NCBI RefSeq assembly: GCF_032854445.1
Contig: NC_088302.1
Location: 15,247,338 to 15,311,337, forward strand
Source: Liolophura sinensis
Lineage: Eukaryota; Mollusca; Polyplacophora; Chitonida; Chitonidae
Direction: 5' to 3'
DNA length: 64,000 nt
Below the pieces are notes generated by a model. That model was not told the origin of the DNA. It did no database searches and was given only the letters and a program-made list of their open reading frames with translations. The position numbers were made by a program, and so were the translations under genes. Below are positions 13,127 through 24,876 of the stretch, one piece after another. Position 1 is the first letter of the stretch; each line of letters begins with the position of its first letter.

Positions 13127-13491
13127 ATGGAGACAACAGGAGAACACGAGAAGGAAAATCTCCATGAAGCATTACTGCCTGAGATAAGTGGAGCAGAGAC
13201 TGAGCTAAGTGGAGCAGAGGCTTTACCTTCGCATGCGTTACATACAGCATCAGGGGCCAGTGCTTCCAATTCACTGTTCAGTGATGGGAAAGACACCGAA
13301 GCTCCACCAGACCAAATTGCTATCGACTCACACTCTTCTATGGAGAATAAAATGATGTGCCAACCTTTGATCAGCAGTTTTACACGTGCTTCTCAAATCA
13401 ATATTGAAATGGATACAATTGTTACAGTAGAAGTAAACCAACAAAACAGACCAGAAAGAGATTCTAGAAGTCTATCCACAAGTGTACTCAG
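13127..13491 (+). CDS. MARCHF2/3-like: MARCH-like gene, coding exon 1
   Basis: Encodes residues 1-121 plus two bases of codon 122 and ends CTCAG|GTCAGT. Ser/Glu-rich with no domain; a short internal repeat (ISGAETELSGAEAL) is visible. The exon probably starts at 12953 with 5' UTR. Confidence 0.75.
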
Positions 13492-16400
13492 GTCAGTGGG
13501 AATCTTCTTTCCTCTTTCCTTTGTCTATAGAGATAGGGGTCACATACATATTACATGCCATGTCTCTTTAACTTGACATCATATGCCTAAATATATTATA
13601 TATATAAGTATGATTTTGTATGCTTGATTTCCATGTTTTTAATCAAGCATTTAACTTTGACAGAGGAATGTGCAAATGTATATATCGGTATGTGTATCTG
13701 AAAACAACGGTCATTTTAAGGCTGATAAACAAAGGTGAAAAAAGCTGTGTAAAAATATATCAAGTGAGCTTTCAGGAGCCTCTCATCAATGTGGTCGCTT
13801 TGAGTTCAAGGCCAGCTCATGCTGGCTTCCTCTTTGTAATATGTGTGGGTGGGAAATACTCTTGAGTACAGCATGAACACTAATCAGATAAATAAATAAA
13901 TCAAAGCATTTGATTAACTGCATGGCTTCATTTGAAAGATCCATGTCCTTAGATTGAACATGCAGGGTATTGGTAGTAAATTAAATACTTCTTAGTGTTC
14001 TGATTTACATTATTACATACTATCTCATCTTAATGTGACCAAAACCTATGGAATTGTACATTGATGAGAAGTTAACCAAGTCTGTTTACTGTTCCTGGTG
14101 TAGCACCACAAGTGACGGTGCAATCTGTCGTATCTGTCACGATGGGGAAGAGAATGAAGACCTGCTGTCACCATGTCATTGCACCGGCACCGTGGGGCTG
14201 CTACACCTGAGCTGCCTGGAGAAGTGGCTGGGATCCTCTAGCAGGACACGCTGTGAGCTGTGTGGCTTTGAGTACACAGTGGACACCCAGCCTAAACCGT
14301 TTATTGAAGTAAAATTGCATTTCTTATATATACCTGTATGTGTTACACATAATATATATGACTGAAAAATTGTTAAAACGTTAAAACCAAAGCATACAAA
14401 ATATATTGAAAAAAATGGGCATTAGCTGCAGTTGAGCTGAATTAACTTCTTTATTTATTTGAAATTGATTCCTGTTTTTAAAGCAAACTCAACAGTACTT
14501 TTTTGCTTTCACTTTTGGTTGTAAATATGGTAAAGTTCAGATGATTCATACCAACTACAGATTGTATAAGTTAGTTCTGAAATAATAGTTCTAGTGTAAC
14601 TTTCAAAAACTTGATTTCCTACTCGTATAACCATCTCTTTGTTTTTGTGTCTCCAGTGGGTACGCCATCCGTCCTCTGTTAGTGACCGTCGAAATGTGAT
14701 CTGTGATATGTGTTGCTTCTTCCTGCTCACACCACTGGCTACCATCAGCTCCTGGCTCTGTCTGGTCGGGGCCAAGTATTATTCCTACTGGACAGGTCGC
14801 TGGGAAGTGCCTGGGCTGATCTCACTCACAATCTTCCTTATCTTCATCTACCTCACCTGGTGTCTGGTAAGTTATCGCAACTCTCACGGTCCTCCTCATC
14901 TGTGTCTACCTCACCTGGTGTCTGGTAAGTCATCGCAACTCTGACTGTCTTTCTCATCTGTGTCTACCTCACCTGGTGTCTGGTAAGTCATTGCAACTCT
15001 CACTGTCCTCCTCATCTGTATCTACCTCACCTGATGTCTGGTAAGTTATCGCAACTCTCACGGTCTTCCTCATCTGTGTCTACCTCATCTGTGTCTACCT
15101 CACCTGGTGTCTGGTAAGTTATCACGACTCCCACTGTCTTCCTCATCTGTATCTACCTCACCTGATGTCTGGTCAGTTATCGTAACTCTCACGGTCCTCC
15201 TCATCTGTGTCTACCTCACCTGGTGTCTGGTAAGTTATCACAGCTCTCACTGTCTTCCTCATCTGTGTCTACCACACCTGGTGTCTGGTAAGTCATTGCA
15301 ACTCTCACTGTCTTCCTCATCTGTGTCTACCTCACCTTCTGTCTGGTAAGTTATCGTAACTCTCACTGTCTTCCTCATCTGTATCTACCTCACCTGGTGT
15401 CTGGTAAGTTATCACAACTCTCACGGTCCTCCTCATCTGTGTCTACCTCACCTGGTGTCTGGTAAGTCATCGCAACTCTCACTGTCTTTCTCATCTGTGT
15501 CTACCTCACCTGGTGTCTGGTAAGTCATTGCAACTCTCACGGTCTTCCTCATCTGTGTCTACCTCATTTGTGTCTACCTCACCTGGTGTCTGGTAAGTTA
15601 TCACAACTCCCACTGTCTTCCTCATCTGTATCTACCTCACCTGATGTCTGGTAAGTTATCGTAACTCTCACGGTCCTCCTCATCTGTGTCTACCTCACCT
15701 GGTGTCTGGTAAGTCATTGCAACTCTCACTGTCTCCCTCATCTGTGTCTACCTCACCTTCTGTCTGGTAAGTTATCGCAACTCTCACTGTCTTCCTCATC
15801 TGTGTCTACCACACCTGGTGTCTGGTAAGTTATCACAACTCTCACTGTCTTCCTCATCTGTATCTACCTCACCTGATGTCTGGTAAGTTATCGTAACTCT
15901 CACTGTCTTCCTCATCTGTATCTACCTCACCTGATGTCTGGTAAGTTATCACAACTCCCACTGTCTTCCTCATCTGTGTCTACCTCACCTGATGTCTGGT
16001 AAGTTATCGCAACTCTCACGGTCTTCCTCATCTGTGTCTACCTCATCTGTGTCTACCTCACCTGGTGTCTGGTAAGTTATCACGACTCCCACTGTCTTCC
16101 TCATCTGTATCTACCTCACCTGATGTCTGGTCAGTTATCGTAACTCTCACGGTCCTCCTCATCTGTGTCCACCTCACCTGGTGTCTGGTAAGTCATAGCA
16201 ACTCTCACTGTCTTCCTCATCTGTGTCTACCTCACCTTCTGTCTGGTAAGTTATCGTAACTCTCACTGTCTTCCTCATCTGTATCTACCTCACCTGGTGT
16301 CTGGTAAGTTATCACAACTCTCACGGTCCTCCTCATCTGTGTCTACCTCACCTGGTGTCTGGTAAGTCATCGCAACTCTCACTGTCTTCCTCATCTGTGT

Positions 16401-19400
16401 CTACCTCACCTGGTGTCTGGTAAGTCATTGCAACTCTCACGGTCTTCCTCATCTGTGTCTACCTCATTTGTGTCTACCTCACCTGGTGTCTGGTAAGTTA
16501 TCACAACTCCCACTGTCTTCCTCATCTGTATCTACCTCACCTGATGTCTGGTAAGTTATCGTAACTCTCACGGTCCTCCTCATCTGTGTCTACCTCACCT
16601 GGTGTCTGGTAAGTCATTGCAACTCTCACTGTCTCCCTCATCTGTGTCTACCTCACCTTCTGTCTGGTAAGTTATCGCAACTCTCACTGTCTTCCTCATC
16701 TGTGTCTACCACACCTGGTGTCTGGTAAGTTATCACAACTCTCACTGTCTTCCTCATCTGTATCTACCTCACCTGATGTCTGGTAAGTTATCGTAACTCT
16801 CACTGTCTTCCTCATCTGTATCTACCTCACCTGATGTCTGGTAAGTTATCACAACTCCCACTGTCTTCCTCATCTGTGTCTACCTCACCTGATGTCTGGT
16901 AAGTTATCGTAACTCTCACTGTCTTCCTCATCTGTATCTACCTCACCTGGTGTCTGGTAAGTTATCACAACTCCCACTGTCTTCCTCATCTGTGTCTACC
17001 TCACCTGATGTCTGGTAAGTTATTGTAACTCTCACTGTCTTCCTCATCTGTATCTACTTCACCTGATGTCTGGTAAGTTATCGTAACTCTCACGGTCCTC
17101 CTCATCTGTGTCTACCTCACCTGGTGTCTGGTAAGTTATCACAGCTCTCACTGTCTTCCTCATCTGTGTCTACCTCACCTGGTGTCTGGTAAGTCATTGC
17201 AACTCTCACTGTTCTCCTCATCTGTATCTACCTCACCTGATATCTGGTAAGTTATCGTAACTCTCACTGTCTTCCTCATCTGTATCTACTTCACCTGATG
17301 TCTGGTAAGTTATCACAACTCTCACTGTCTTTCTCATCTGTGTCTACCTCACCTGGTGTCTGGTAAGTCATTGCAACTCTCACTGTTCTCCTCATCTGTA
17401 TCTACCTCACCTGATGTCTGGTAAGTTATCGCAACTCTCACTGTCTTCCTCATCTGTATCTACTTCACCTGATGTCTGGTAAGTTATCGTAACTCTCACG
17501 GTCCTCCTCATCTGTGTCTACCTCACCTGGTGTCTGGTAAGTTATCACAGCTCTCACTGTCTTCCTCATCTGTGTCTACCTCACCTGGTGTCTGGTAAGT
17601 TATCGTAACTCTCACTGTCTTCGTCGTCTGTGTCTACCTCACCTGGTGTCTGGTAAGTTATCACAACTCCCACTGTCTTCCTCATCTGTATCTACCTCAC
17701 CTGGTGTCTGGTAAGTTATCACAGCTCTCACTGTCTTCCTCATCTGTGTCTACCTCACCTGCTGTCTGGTAAGTTATCGTAACTCTCACTGTCTTCCTCA
17801 TCTGTGTCTACCTCACCTGATGTCTGGTAAGTTATCACAACTCCCACTGTCTTCCTCATCTGTATCTACCTCACCTGATGTCTGGTAAGTTATTGTAACT
17901 CTCACTGTCTTCCTCATCTGTGTCTACCTCACCTGCTGTCTGGTAAGTCATCGCAACTCTCACTGTCTTCCTCATCTGTGTCTACCTCACCTGATGTCTG
18001 GTAAGTTATCACAACTCTCACGGTCCTCCTCATTTGTGTCTACCTCACCTGGTGTCTGGTAAGTTATCGCAATACTCACTGTCTTCCTCATCTGTATCTA
18101 CCTCACCTGGTGTCTGGTAAGTAATTGCAACTCTCACTGTCTTCCTCATCTGTGTCTACCTCACCTGGTGTCTGGTAAGTTATCACAACTCTCACTGTCT
18201 TCCTCATCTGTGTCTACCTCACCTGATGTCTGGTAAGTTATCGCAACTCTCACTGTCTTCCTCATCTGTGTCTACCTCACTTGGTGTCTGGTGAGTTATC
18301 GCAACTCTCACTGTCTTTCTCATCTGTGTCTACCTCACCTGGTGTCTGGTAAGTTATCGCAACTCTCACTGTCTTCCTCATCTGTGTCCAACTCACCTGG
18401 TGTCTGGTAAGTTATCACAACTCTCACGGTCCTCCTCATCTGTGTCTACCTCACCTTCTGTCTGGTAAGTTATCGCAACTCTCACTGTCTTCCTCATCTG
18501 TGTCTACCTCACCTGGTGTCTGGTAAGTTATCACAACTCTCACTGTCTCCCTCATCTGTATCTACCTCACCTTCTGTCTGGTAAGTTATCACAACTCTCA
18601 CTGTCTTCCTCATCTGTGTCTACCTCACCTGATGTCTGGTAAGTTATCACAACTCACTAACCATGTTTACAGTTCTGTCATTGTCTCCCATATCTGTGTT
18701 TACCTCATCTTTTATCTGGTATAAAGTGATCAATTTTTAACAGACTCACTGTCTCTTCATCTGTATACAACTCACCTGTTGTCTCACATTAAGTTGATTT
18801 GTCAAGGCATGCAGTTTCACCTCTTATTGTCAATCCATCATACCAAATTGGCATCTTGACATTTTTATTTTATTTTCTTGCCTTTTATTAGCATATTTTA
18901 GGTATAAAGACACTTCTGTTATTCATATATTAACTCTGTTTTGATTGTCTGGGTTCATAGGTGGTGGTCAGATATCACTATCGTATCTGGCTGGAGTGGA
19001 AGCGTCACAACCAGATTGTGCGGATCCGTGCTGTCAGACGAGGGAATGTAGTTAGGCGGAATCTGACTTCATCCACAGGGAGTCAACTCCTCAATTGTGA
19101 CAGCAGCCTGAGGAGCAGGACCAGCCCTGTCAGGGAGCCTCAGGCTGAAGACAACAATAACAATGCCTCTATATTGCTGGTGGACGAGGAGGAGGAAGAA
19201 GATGTCATTGTCGAGGTTACTGGAGGTGCTGGGCAGAGAGGATCCTACCGTCTCCTGTCTGACTCCAGTAACCTTGTCTGCAGCCCGAACAAACTGCCCC
19301 GACACCGACACAGCTCCTCATCCAGTCAAAGGTCTAAGTTACACTCCACCAGCTTCAGCCCAAGCCGACCCAACCCCCGGAATTCCAGTACGTCGTCAGC

Positions 19401-19638
19401 AGAAGGGGAGATAACTGCGCCCCTCCTGGGAGCTACCTCGGGTAGAGAGCCCTCCTGGGGCAGACAGTGTGTCAGTCGCTCTCTAATGCTTGACCCAGGG
19501 TTCTCAGAGCCACAGTCAATGTCTGTTCACTCCACCGTTGTCACCTACCAGCACATTACCGATGATGTTTTCACAACTCTGACAGACCCAGACAGGTTCA
19601 CAAGAAAGACAGGCAGAGTCAAAGAGAGTTTTGTGTAA
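13127..19638 (+). CDS. MARCHF2/3-like: MARCH-type membrane RING-CH E3 ubiquitin ligase (MARCHF2/3-like), four coding exons
   Basis: Exons 13127-13491, 14104-14308, 14657-14866 and 18961-19638 join in frame to 485 aa. Residues 130-175 fit C-x2-C-x12-C-x-C-x7-H-x2-C-x12-C-x2-C, the RING-CH (C4HC3) finger. Two membrane spans follow at about 204-228 (LLTPLATISSWLCL) and 242-263 (IFLIFIYLTWCL), then RYHYRIWLEWKRHNQ, the MARCHF2/3 layout. Vertebrate MARCHF2/3 are about 250 aa, so this one has a long N-terminal tail and a ~200-aa Ser-rich acidic C-terminal tail (both disordered by eye). It ends ESFV, fitting a class I PDZ ligand; MARCHF2 is reported to use a C-terminal PDZ ligand. Expected role: E2-dependent ubiquitination of membrane cargo in endosomal or plasma membranes. 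The start follows in-frame stops (last at 13049) and has G at +4. Intron 3 holds an unusual donor-site array. Confidence 0.92.
13768..13905 (+). repeat. SINE-like family A, internally deleted copy in MARCH intron 1
   Basis: The head (GAGCCTCTCATCAATGTGGT, GCTCATGCTGGCTTCCTC) is joined directly to the tail (CTTGAGTACAGCATGAACAC, AAATAAATAAAT), skipping the middle found in the full copy near 22.5 kb. Same orientation as the gene. Confidence 0.7.
14104..14308 (+). CDS. MARCHF2/3-like: MARCH-like gene, coding exon 2 (RING-CH)
   Basis: The acceptor CTGTTCCTGGTGTAG|CACC completes the split Ser codon. A second in-frame acceptor lies nine bases downstream (CACAAG|TGAC) and would drop three residues. 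The exon carries all eight zinc ligands and ends ATT GAA|GTAAAA. Confidence 0.9.
14657..14866 (+). CDS. MARCHF2/3-like: MARCH-like gene, coding exon 3 (both membrane spans)
   Basis: Begins WVRHPS after TGTCTCCAG and ends TGG TGT CTG|GTAAGT, phase 0 at both ends. Its last 42 bases (14825-14866, LTIFLIFIYLTWCL) together with the first 16 intron bases are unit zero of the 58-bp tandem array that fills the next intron. Confidence 0.92.
14825..18800 (+). repeat. 58-bp tandem array carrying exon-end plus 5' splice site copies
   Basis: Units start at the last 42 nt of exon 3 and run 16 nt into the intron (core TCTACCTCACCTGGTGTCTG|GTAAGT). Successive donors are 58 nt apart (14867, 14925 and on). 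About 65 units run to about 18660, four with a 15-bp internal duplication (near 15086, 15566, 16046, 16466). Two decayed units lie at 18680-18728 and 18747-18795, where GTAAGT is lost. Nearly all other units keep GTAAGT; exceptions include GTCAGT (near 15170 and 16130) and GTGAGT (near 18290). A block at about 15300-15960 recurs at 16200-16860, 900 bp later, almost identically. 58 is not a multiple of three, so each added unit shifts frame. Confidence 0.95.
18961..19638 (+). CDS. MARCHF2/3-like: MARCH-like gene, last coding exon
   Basis: Begins GTGGTGGTC directly after GGGTTCATAG with RYHYRIWLEWKRHNQIVRI, the conserved post-membrane helix of MARCHF2/3. It continues as a 200-residue low-complexity tail with an N-run, an acidic run (DEEEEEDVIVEV) and Ser-rich segments, ending KESFV-stop, a possible PDZ ligand. 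Confidence 0.9.
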   Translation: MVVRYHYRIWLEWKRHNQIVRIRAVRRGNVVRRNLTSSTGSQLLNCDSSLRSRTSPVREPQAEDNNNNASILLVDEEEEEDVIVEVTGGAGQRGSYRLLSDSSNLVCSPNKLPRHRHSSSSSQRSKLHSTSFSPSRPNPRNSSTSSAEGEITAPLLGATSGREPSWGRQCVSRSLMLDPGFSEPQSMSVHSTVVTYQHITDDVFTTLTDPDRFTRKTGRVKESFV

Positions 19639-22440
19639 CTTTCTCATGAGCATGTTTTAAAACCATGCATAAAATTGCAGTTAAAAAATTCATACATGCC
19701 CATCCAGACTTGTCCCTGATATGTATATACAAGTGGTTGGATTTTGAAACTGCACCAGGTCACATGGCTTGCTTATTGTAACCAAGTTTTTAAACATGAC
19801 AGCATGTCCTGAACAACAGTGATATTTCTTGTTCTAATTTGCACACTTTCTTATTTGCATTTCTATCTTTTCTTTTTTTTTCTGTTTTATTTTTCTTTAG
19901 TTTTGGTTGAGTTTGTTGAATGTACATGTATATATATATATGTGTTGGTTTGAAACTAAGAGATTGAGTTGCATGGTGAAAAAAAAAATCAACAATATTG
20001 CCATACATATTTTGATTTCAATAATTTTGTGTACAGAATAGAGGATGATTTGTTTTTTTTTTCTTCTTTCTATTGCATTTGTTAAAAACAGAAAATTTAT
20101 CAAAAAATAAGAAAAACTTGTGATGCAAATTTGTGAATTTCATGTTTAGGTTTTCGTCTGCTAATTTTAATACAAAATGAAACAAAGTTTAAGACTTTAA
20201 GCTGAAAGAGGAATGCCAAATATACCATTCAAAATCATATACACCTCTAACACAGGTAATGAATACTAGTCAACTTGTTTTTATATATTTATATGTCCTT
20301 AGTCCGTTATTTACTAAATTTCTTCTATTTTTTAAATCTTGGAGCTCATATTAAACAAAGTTTACATTAAATATGCTTTAAAGAGCTTTACCTGTGCCTT
20401 ATGCTTTTGGTGCATGGTTGGGAAGTTGTATTTATAATAATTATCATATAATTTTCGTCTGTGATGCAAAATATTTTGAATCTGTGATAAAAAATTTCTG
20501 AATTTCAAAGTAAAGCTTGTTTTATCCTAAAAACGTGATGCCATTGTCCTGTGATTTTGTTGGTTTTAAAGTTAAAAAGATAAGGCTACAACTGCATTTG
20601 CTTTGCATTCAAGGGAGAATACTCTTGCGGTCAAATTTACCTCTTCTGACAACCGCTGCTGTTGAACACGCCCGAAGAATTGTTTTAAAACTGGGGCGTT
20701 TGAGAAATACGTACGAAGTATATGACGCACGTCGCTGTCGCTACTGATACTAATTGCTTGTTTGGATCCGACTCTTCCAGTTTTGGATACAGGAATATTT
20801 TATTATTGCAAAAATGCATAGTTGCGGTTTTTGAAGTCTGTGGACATACATGTAAAGCTAGATGTACTGGTACATAGCATAGCGAGCTGAAAGAAAGAAT
20901 TTTTCTTTTTTCTTGCTGCAGTAGTATAAAAATAAATCTCCGAACGTTAGGTGTATGATTTTTACTAGTGTCTTGTCTTAATTGATCATAGTTGGACAAT
21001 TAACACTTCAAGAAGCAGATAGTACCAAGCCGTGTACTTAGGAGTTGATAAAATTGTTTTCAGGCTGTTCTCTCTCTTTCAACACAGTATGTTGTCCGAA
21101 GTGTTCCAGAATATTCTAGATGATAATTAAACGCTAATGAAATACATCAAACGGCAGCGGAAATTATTACAAGGGTGAAAGAACTCTATTAAGGCGGAGG
21201 GATGAAACAGAGGGTAGTGATCCGTCCACGTACAAAACGCCATTCTTCCAGTCCCGAGTTTTGTGACTTGCTCAGTTGGCCGTTCGATCGAACCTCGCGT
21301 AATCTTGCCACCACGTGCGCAGCGGATTTCCATAAAAATTATCGGAGATATTCTTTCTCAAAAGCTGCTGCAAATGTAGCCCATTCAAGGCAGGCGATTA
21401 TAATCGTCGATGGGATACTTGAGTCGCATTATCAGGCCGGTTTTCCCTGAAAAGTGGGTCCAGAAATTTATAGCTTCACAATAAAGTTCATTTCATAAGG
21501 CTTTTGAATACTCCTTCTATTCAAGAGGAGCAAGCTGGGCACCTTTTTTTGTAGCTGTTCACCGTTTCACTGGGGCACACGTGATTTGGTTAAAGGGATG
21601 CATTGTAGTCTGTTATATCTCTTCGTACATGGCCCTTTGAAGGCATTTACAACACACTCGCATATAAAGCACACATGATTAATGTTTGAAAAATCAATTA
21701 TTACTTATACAAATGTTACACAAGAGCCCATTGGTGGTGTCGAATTGTTATATGAATGGAATCAAGGCTCTTTGACACTCAGGGTTATTGCACATAGGCC
21801 TATATACAAATTTGGTTTAATATTGTCTGTATCTCTAGATTGCACGTGTTTGGCGCTTGGACAAGAGGGCCTTAAGTCATGAGACAAAATAACTAACAGC
21901 ATAAAACGTACGAGTTTCAGCTAATGATTAATGCAAACAGCGTATTGCCAGGCGACTGTGTCATCATCTGGAGTCTGTCTACATTTTTGTCTAGTGAATT
22001 AAAAGAGATCCCATATATATTATAGGTTATTTTGGTGTATTGAATAGGGTATTTTTCCTCACACTTTCTTCATACATTTGACCTGTTTTATTGCCAGTAA
22101 TATATACATCAGTCACATTTTACCGGAATTTGAAACTGTGAACTATTCAGTGCATTGTTGTTGGTATCCTTATTATTTAACTCCTAAATTACTAGCTGCT
22201 TGCTAATTTGTTTAATGAGCTCCCCCGTCTTGCAAAGACTTTAAGCAAAAAAACACAAGGGCGATATTCCCTCGTTGATGTCTTATGAGCATATATTTTA
22301 TTATTTACCGTATATTATTAAATTCACGACTTAACGTCTGGTTAACATTTATAGTGCTCAACACAATTCTTAATTATGTTCACTTGGCTTAAATAGTGTT
22401 TAGTAACAATATTTTCAAATTATGTTGTAAAGTATTAAAC
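19639..22440. other. MARCH 3' flank and gene-poor spacer
   Basis: An AT-rich likely 3' UTR follows the stop for an unknown length. The canonical signal is unclear; AATAAA-like strings occur near 20930. No exon or repeat copy was recognised through 22440. Confidence 0.4.
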
Positions 22441-22450
22441 TTCTAACACT

Positions 22451-22795
22451 TAAGAAAGTGAGGCGGTTAGCTTTACAGCCCGGCGCAATGACCCAGGAGC
22501 CTTTCATCAGTGTTATCGCTGTGGGTTTAAGTTCAGCTCATGCTGGCTCCCTCTCCTCCCTACTTGGGAGGGTCTGTCAGCATCCTGCGAATTGTCGTGG
22601 ATTTCCCTCAGGCTCTGCCCGATTTCCTTCCACCACAACGCTGGCCGTGGAAATATAAGTGAAATATTCTTCAGTATGGCGTAAAACACCAATGAAATAA
22701 ATAAGAAAGTGAGGTTGTTCGCGTGCCAGTATGGCGCAACGACCAAGGGGCCTCTCACCGATGAGTTCAAGTCCAGCTCGACAATAAATAACTCC
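22451..22795 (+). repeat. SINE-like family A, full copy plus abutting partial copy
   Basis: The full copy (about 22451-22705) has head AATGACCCAGGAGCCTTTCA, body GCTCATGCTGGCTCCC, GGGAGGGTCTGTCAGCATCC and GGCTCTGCCCGATTTCC, then the tail GTGAAATATTCTTCAGTATG and AATAAATAA. The string AAGAAAGTGAGG precedes it and recurs at its end, where a second, shorter head begins (GGCGCAACGACCAAGGGGCC). Head-to-tail dimer and target-site duplication are both possible. Confidence 0.75.
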
Positions 22796-22799
22796 ACAA

Positions 22800-24588
22800 T
22801 AAATAACTTGATAGCCTAACATTATAAATGCTGCATTTCGCATTATTAATGTTATAACATTTCGGTTTGAAGAGAGTATCATTTGGTCTATACTACTACA
22901 GATATACATGATGAAAAACCGCTGAATCTTGATAGGAAAAATGTCATTTTCGGTGGTGGACACACTTCTTAATTCTACGTATGTACATGTAACTCTGATA
23001 TATCTTTCATTTTTAAATCAAAAACTTTCGCTACTCACATTTAGTTAACACTTTAACTTCGATCAATGAAAATTTGCATTCATTTGCCAAGGTGTTTGGC
23101 TTGTATGCACCAAATGGCCTGTAGTTAACAAAGTATCTTGTCAAAAGACACATACAAGTTCTAAACTTAAAGGTTATTCATCACAAGGAATTAAATAAAT
23201 TATTGCTTAATACCACAATGACACTATTTCAGCCATATCAGTGGCGACACCGGAAGCTCATGGAATTGATTTGACAGGTTGGTGAAGTGAGGTCAAATGT
23301 TAAAAGCCGCGTGTATTGTTCCATAGAATTGAACTTGACGTCCCTTGGTTATAATTTTCTTTTTGAAAAAAAAAAACAAAAAACCCCCCAAAACAGAAAA
23401 AAAAACGGGAAGCGTGTACAATTATTTTCATGCTGTCTTTTTAGGCGGGTCATAAAACATTCATTCTTCTATCCTGCAATGCTCTTGGAAGTATTAGGCC
23501 AACAGCTCTTCTGTCCAATTTTTCATTATTATTTTATTCACTGACAAAAGAGTCCATGAATGCTTGTCTAATTCTACAAAAGACATCTAATGGAAACGCC
23601 TAATTCATACTCCGATAAAATTTGCATTATCATTTCAAGACCCCTGGTAGAAACATTGATAACAATTCGTTCCACAAATCCGCGCGCCTCTGGGGTTTAG
23701 GGCATGAGTTTTCGTTCATAACATGGATTAGGCCGCTTGTAAGGCTAATCAGTGAATCAAGCTACCGGTACAGGCTATCAGACCTTCCGCGTCATCAAGA
23801 GCGATGTCTAATCAAGCTGGATTCTCACAATCGTTACATTTACATATGGGAGACAGAGTGGAAAATCATGGAATAAGTGTGGATAAATGTTGATAACCAA
23901 CGTGTCAACAGCATGGCGATAAGAGGTTGAATAATTAGCACGTTTAGACCAGTACTATACATTTCCTCGAGTGATTTTCTATAATTGGACTTCCATTTAC
24001 AGCCCTGCGTGCTGTCGTTTCCTTCCTCTCTGCCTTTGGCGATCATCTCGTTAAAATTCGGTTATCTCCGGATGTTCCCGGACACCTACTTCTGTTGACC
24101 GCTGCTTTTCTTGGCCGCCATTGGCACATTCGTAATTATGTCCGAGTTACCAAATGGATATATCCTTTCTGGCCAAGAGGCCATTTAACCATTTAACGTG
24201 ACATATAAAATGATCAAGTCGAATGTATGAACAATTACAGATAAAGTGCAACGGAGATACGTATCTTATAAATTATCATGGTACACGATAAGAGCACATG
24301 GTTTAAATGTATACGCACCTAGAACATCTTGGGTGTTATGTAAAGCCGTTGACTGCTTCTTTTTGCAGGACCGTCCTAATTTCTTACTTTATTATACTAT
24401 TCTGTAGACATTGTTTTGGAAATTGCTTTTGCAGTTATTCAAGAGGAATTGCATTTAACGAATGTGTAGGCTATTATGAAGTCTAGATTCTAACGGACAT
24501 TTCTGTTGTTCGAACCTATCAGTGCTTGACTCTTTCTTGACATACAATCAGATCTGCCCCATATGGCTGTTTTACCTGTTTCATCATA
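22800..24588. other. spacer without supported feature
   Basis: AT-rich sequence with a purine homopolymer stretch at 23367-23408. No exon pair, RNA gene or repeat copy was recognised. Confidence 0.4.
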
Positions 24589-24590
24589 AG

Positions 24591-24876
24591 TGAGTAAGTG
24601 AGTGCTTGGGGTTTAACGTCGTACTTGTAACGTGCCTCCTTGTTGCAGGACGGATTTCCACCGCTCTTTTATCTAGCTTTACTGAGACGTCTTACCGAAG
24701 GCAAGAAGGTTGCCCCGCACAAGCTATTATACTGATACGTCAACCAGCAGTTGCATTGTTCCTTTCTTACTGAACGCCATGTGAAACTCTTTTAAGGTCT
24801 TAGACCCAGGATTGACCCAGGATCTACCGCTCCCGAACCGGACGCTCTACCAACTGTGTTATCTGGACCGGTTTTT
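24591..24876 (-). repeat. tRNA-headed SINE (family T), minus-strand copy with target duplication
   Basis: Read on the minus strand it starts with a tRNA-like head (GATAACACAGTTGGTAGAGC, then GTAGATCCTGGGTCAATCC) and ends in AAACCCCAAGCACTCACTTA. ATCATAAG flanks it on both sides (24583-24590 and 24877-24884), a likely 8-bp target-site duplication. The middle is shorter than in the 26.2-kb copy. Confidence 0.8.

Noticed and set aside
15107..15349. 80-codon frame inside the MARCH intron array
   Set aside because: Open only because a few units carry GTCAGT or other variants of the in-frame TAA; it is repeat translation.
22458..22963. Overlapping frames near 22.5-22.9 kb
   Set aside because: They read through SINE-like family A sequence.
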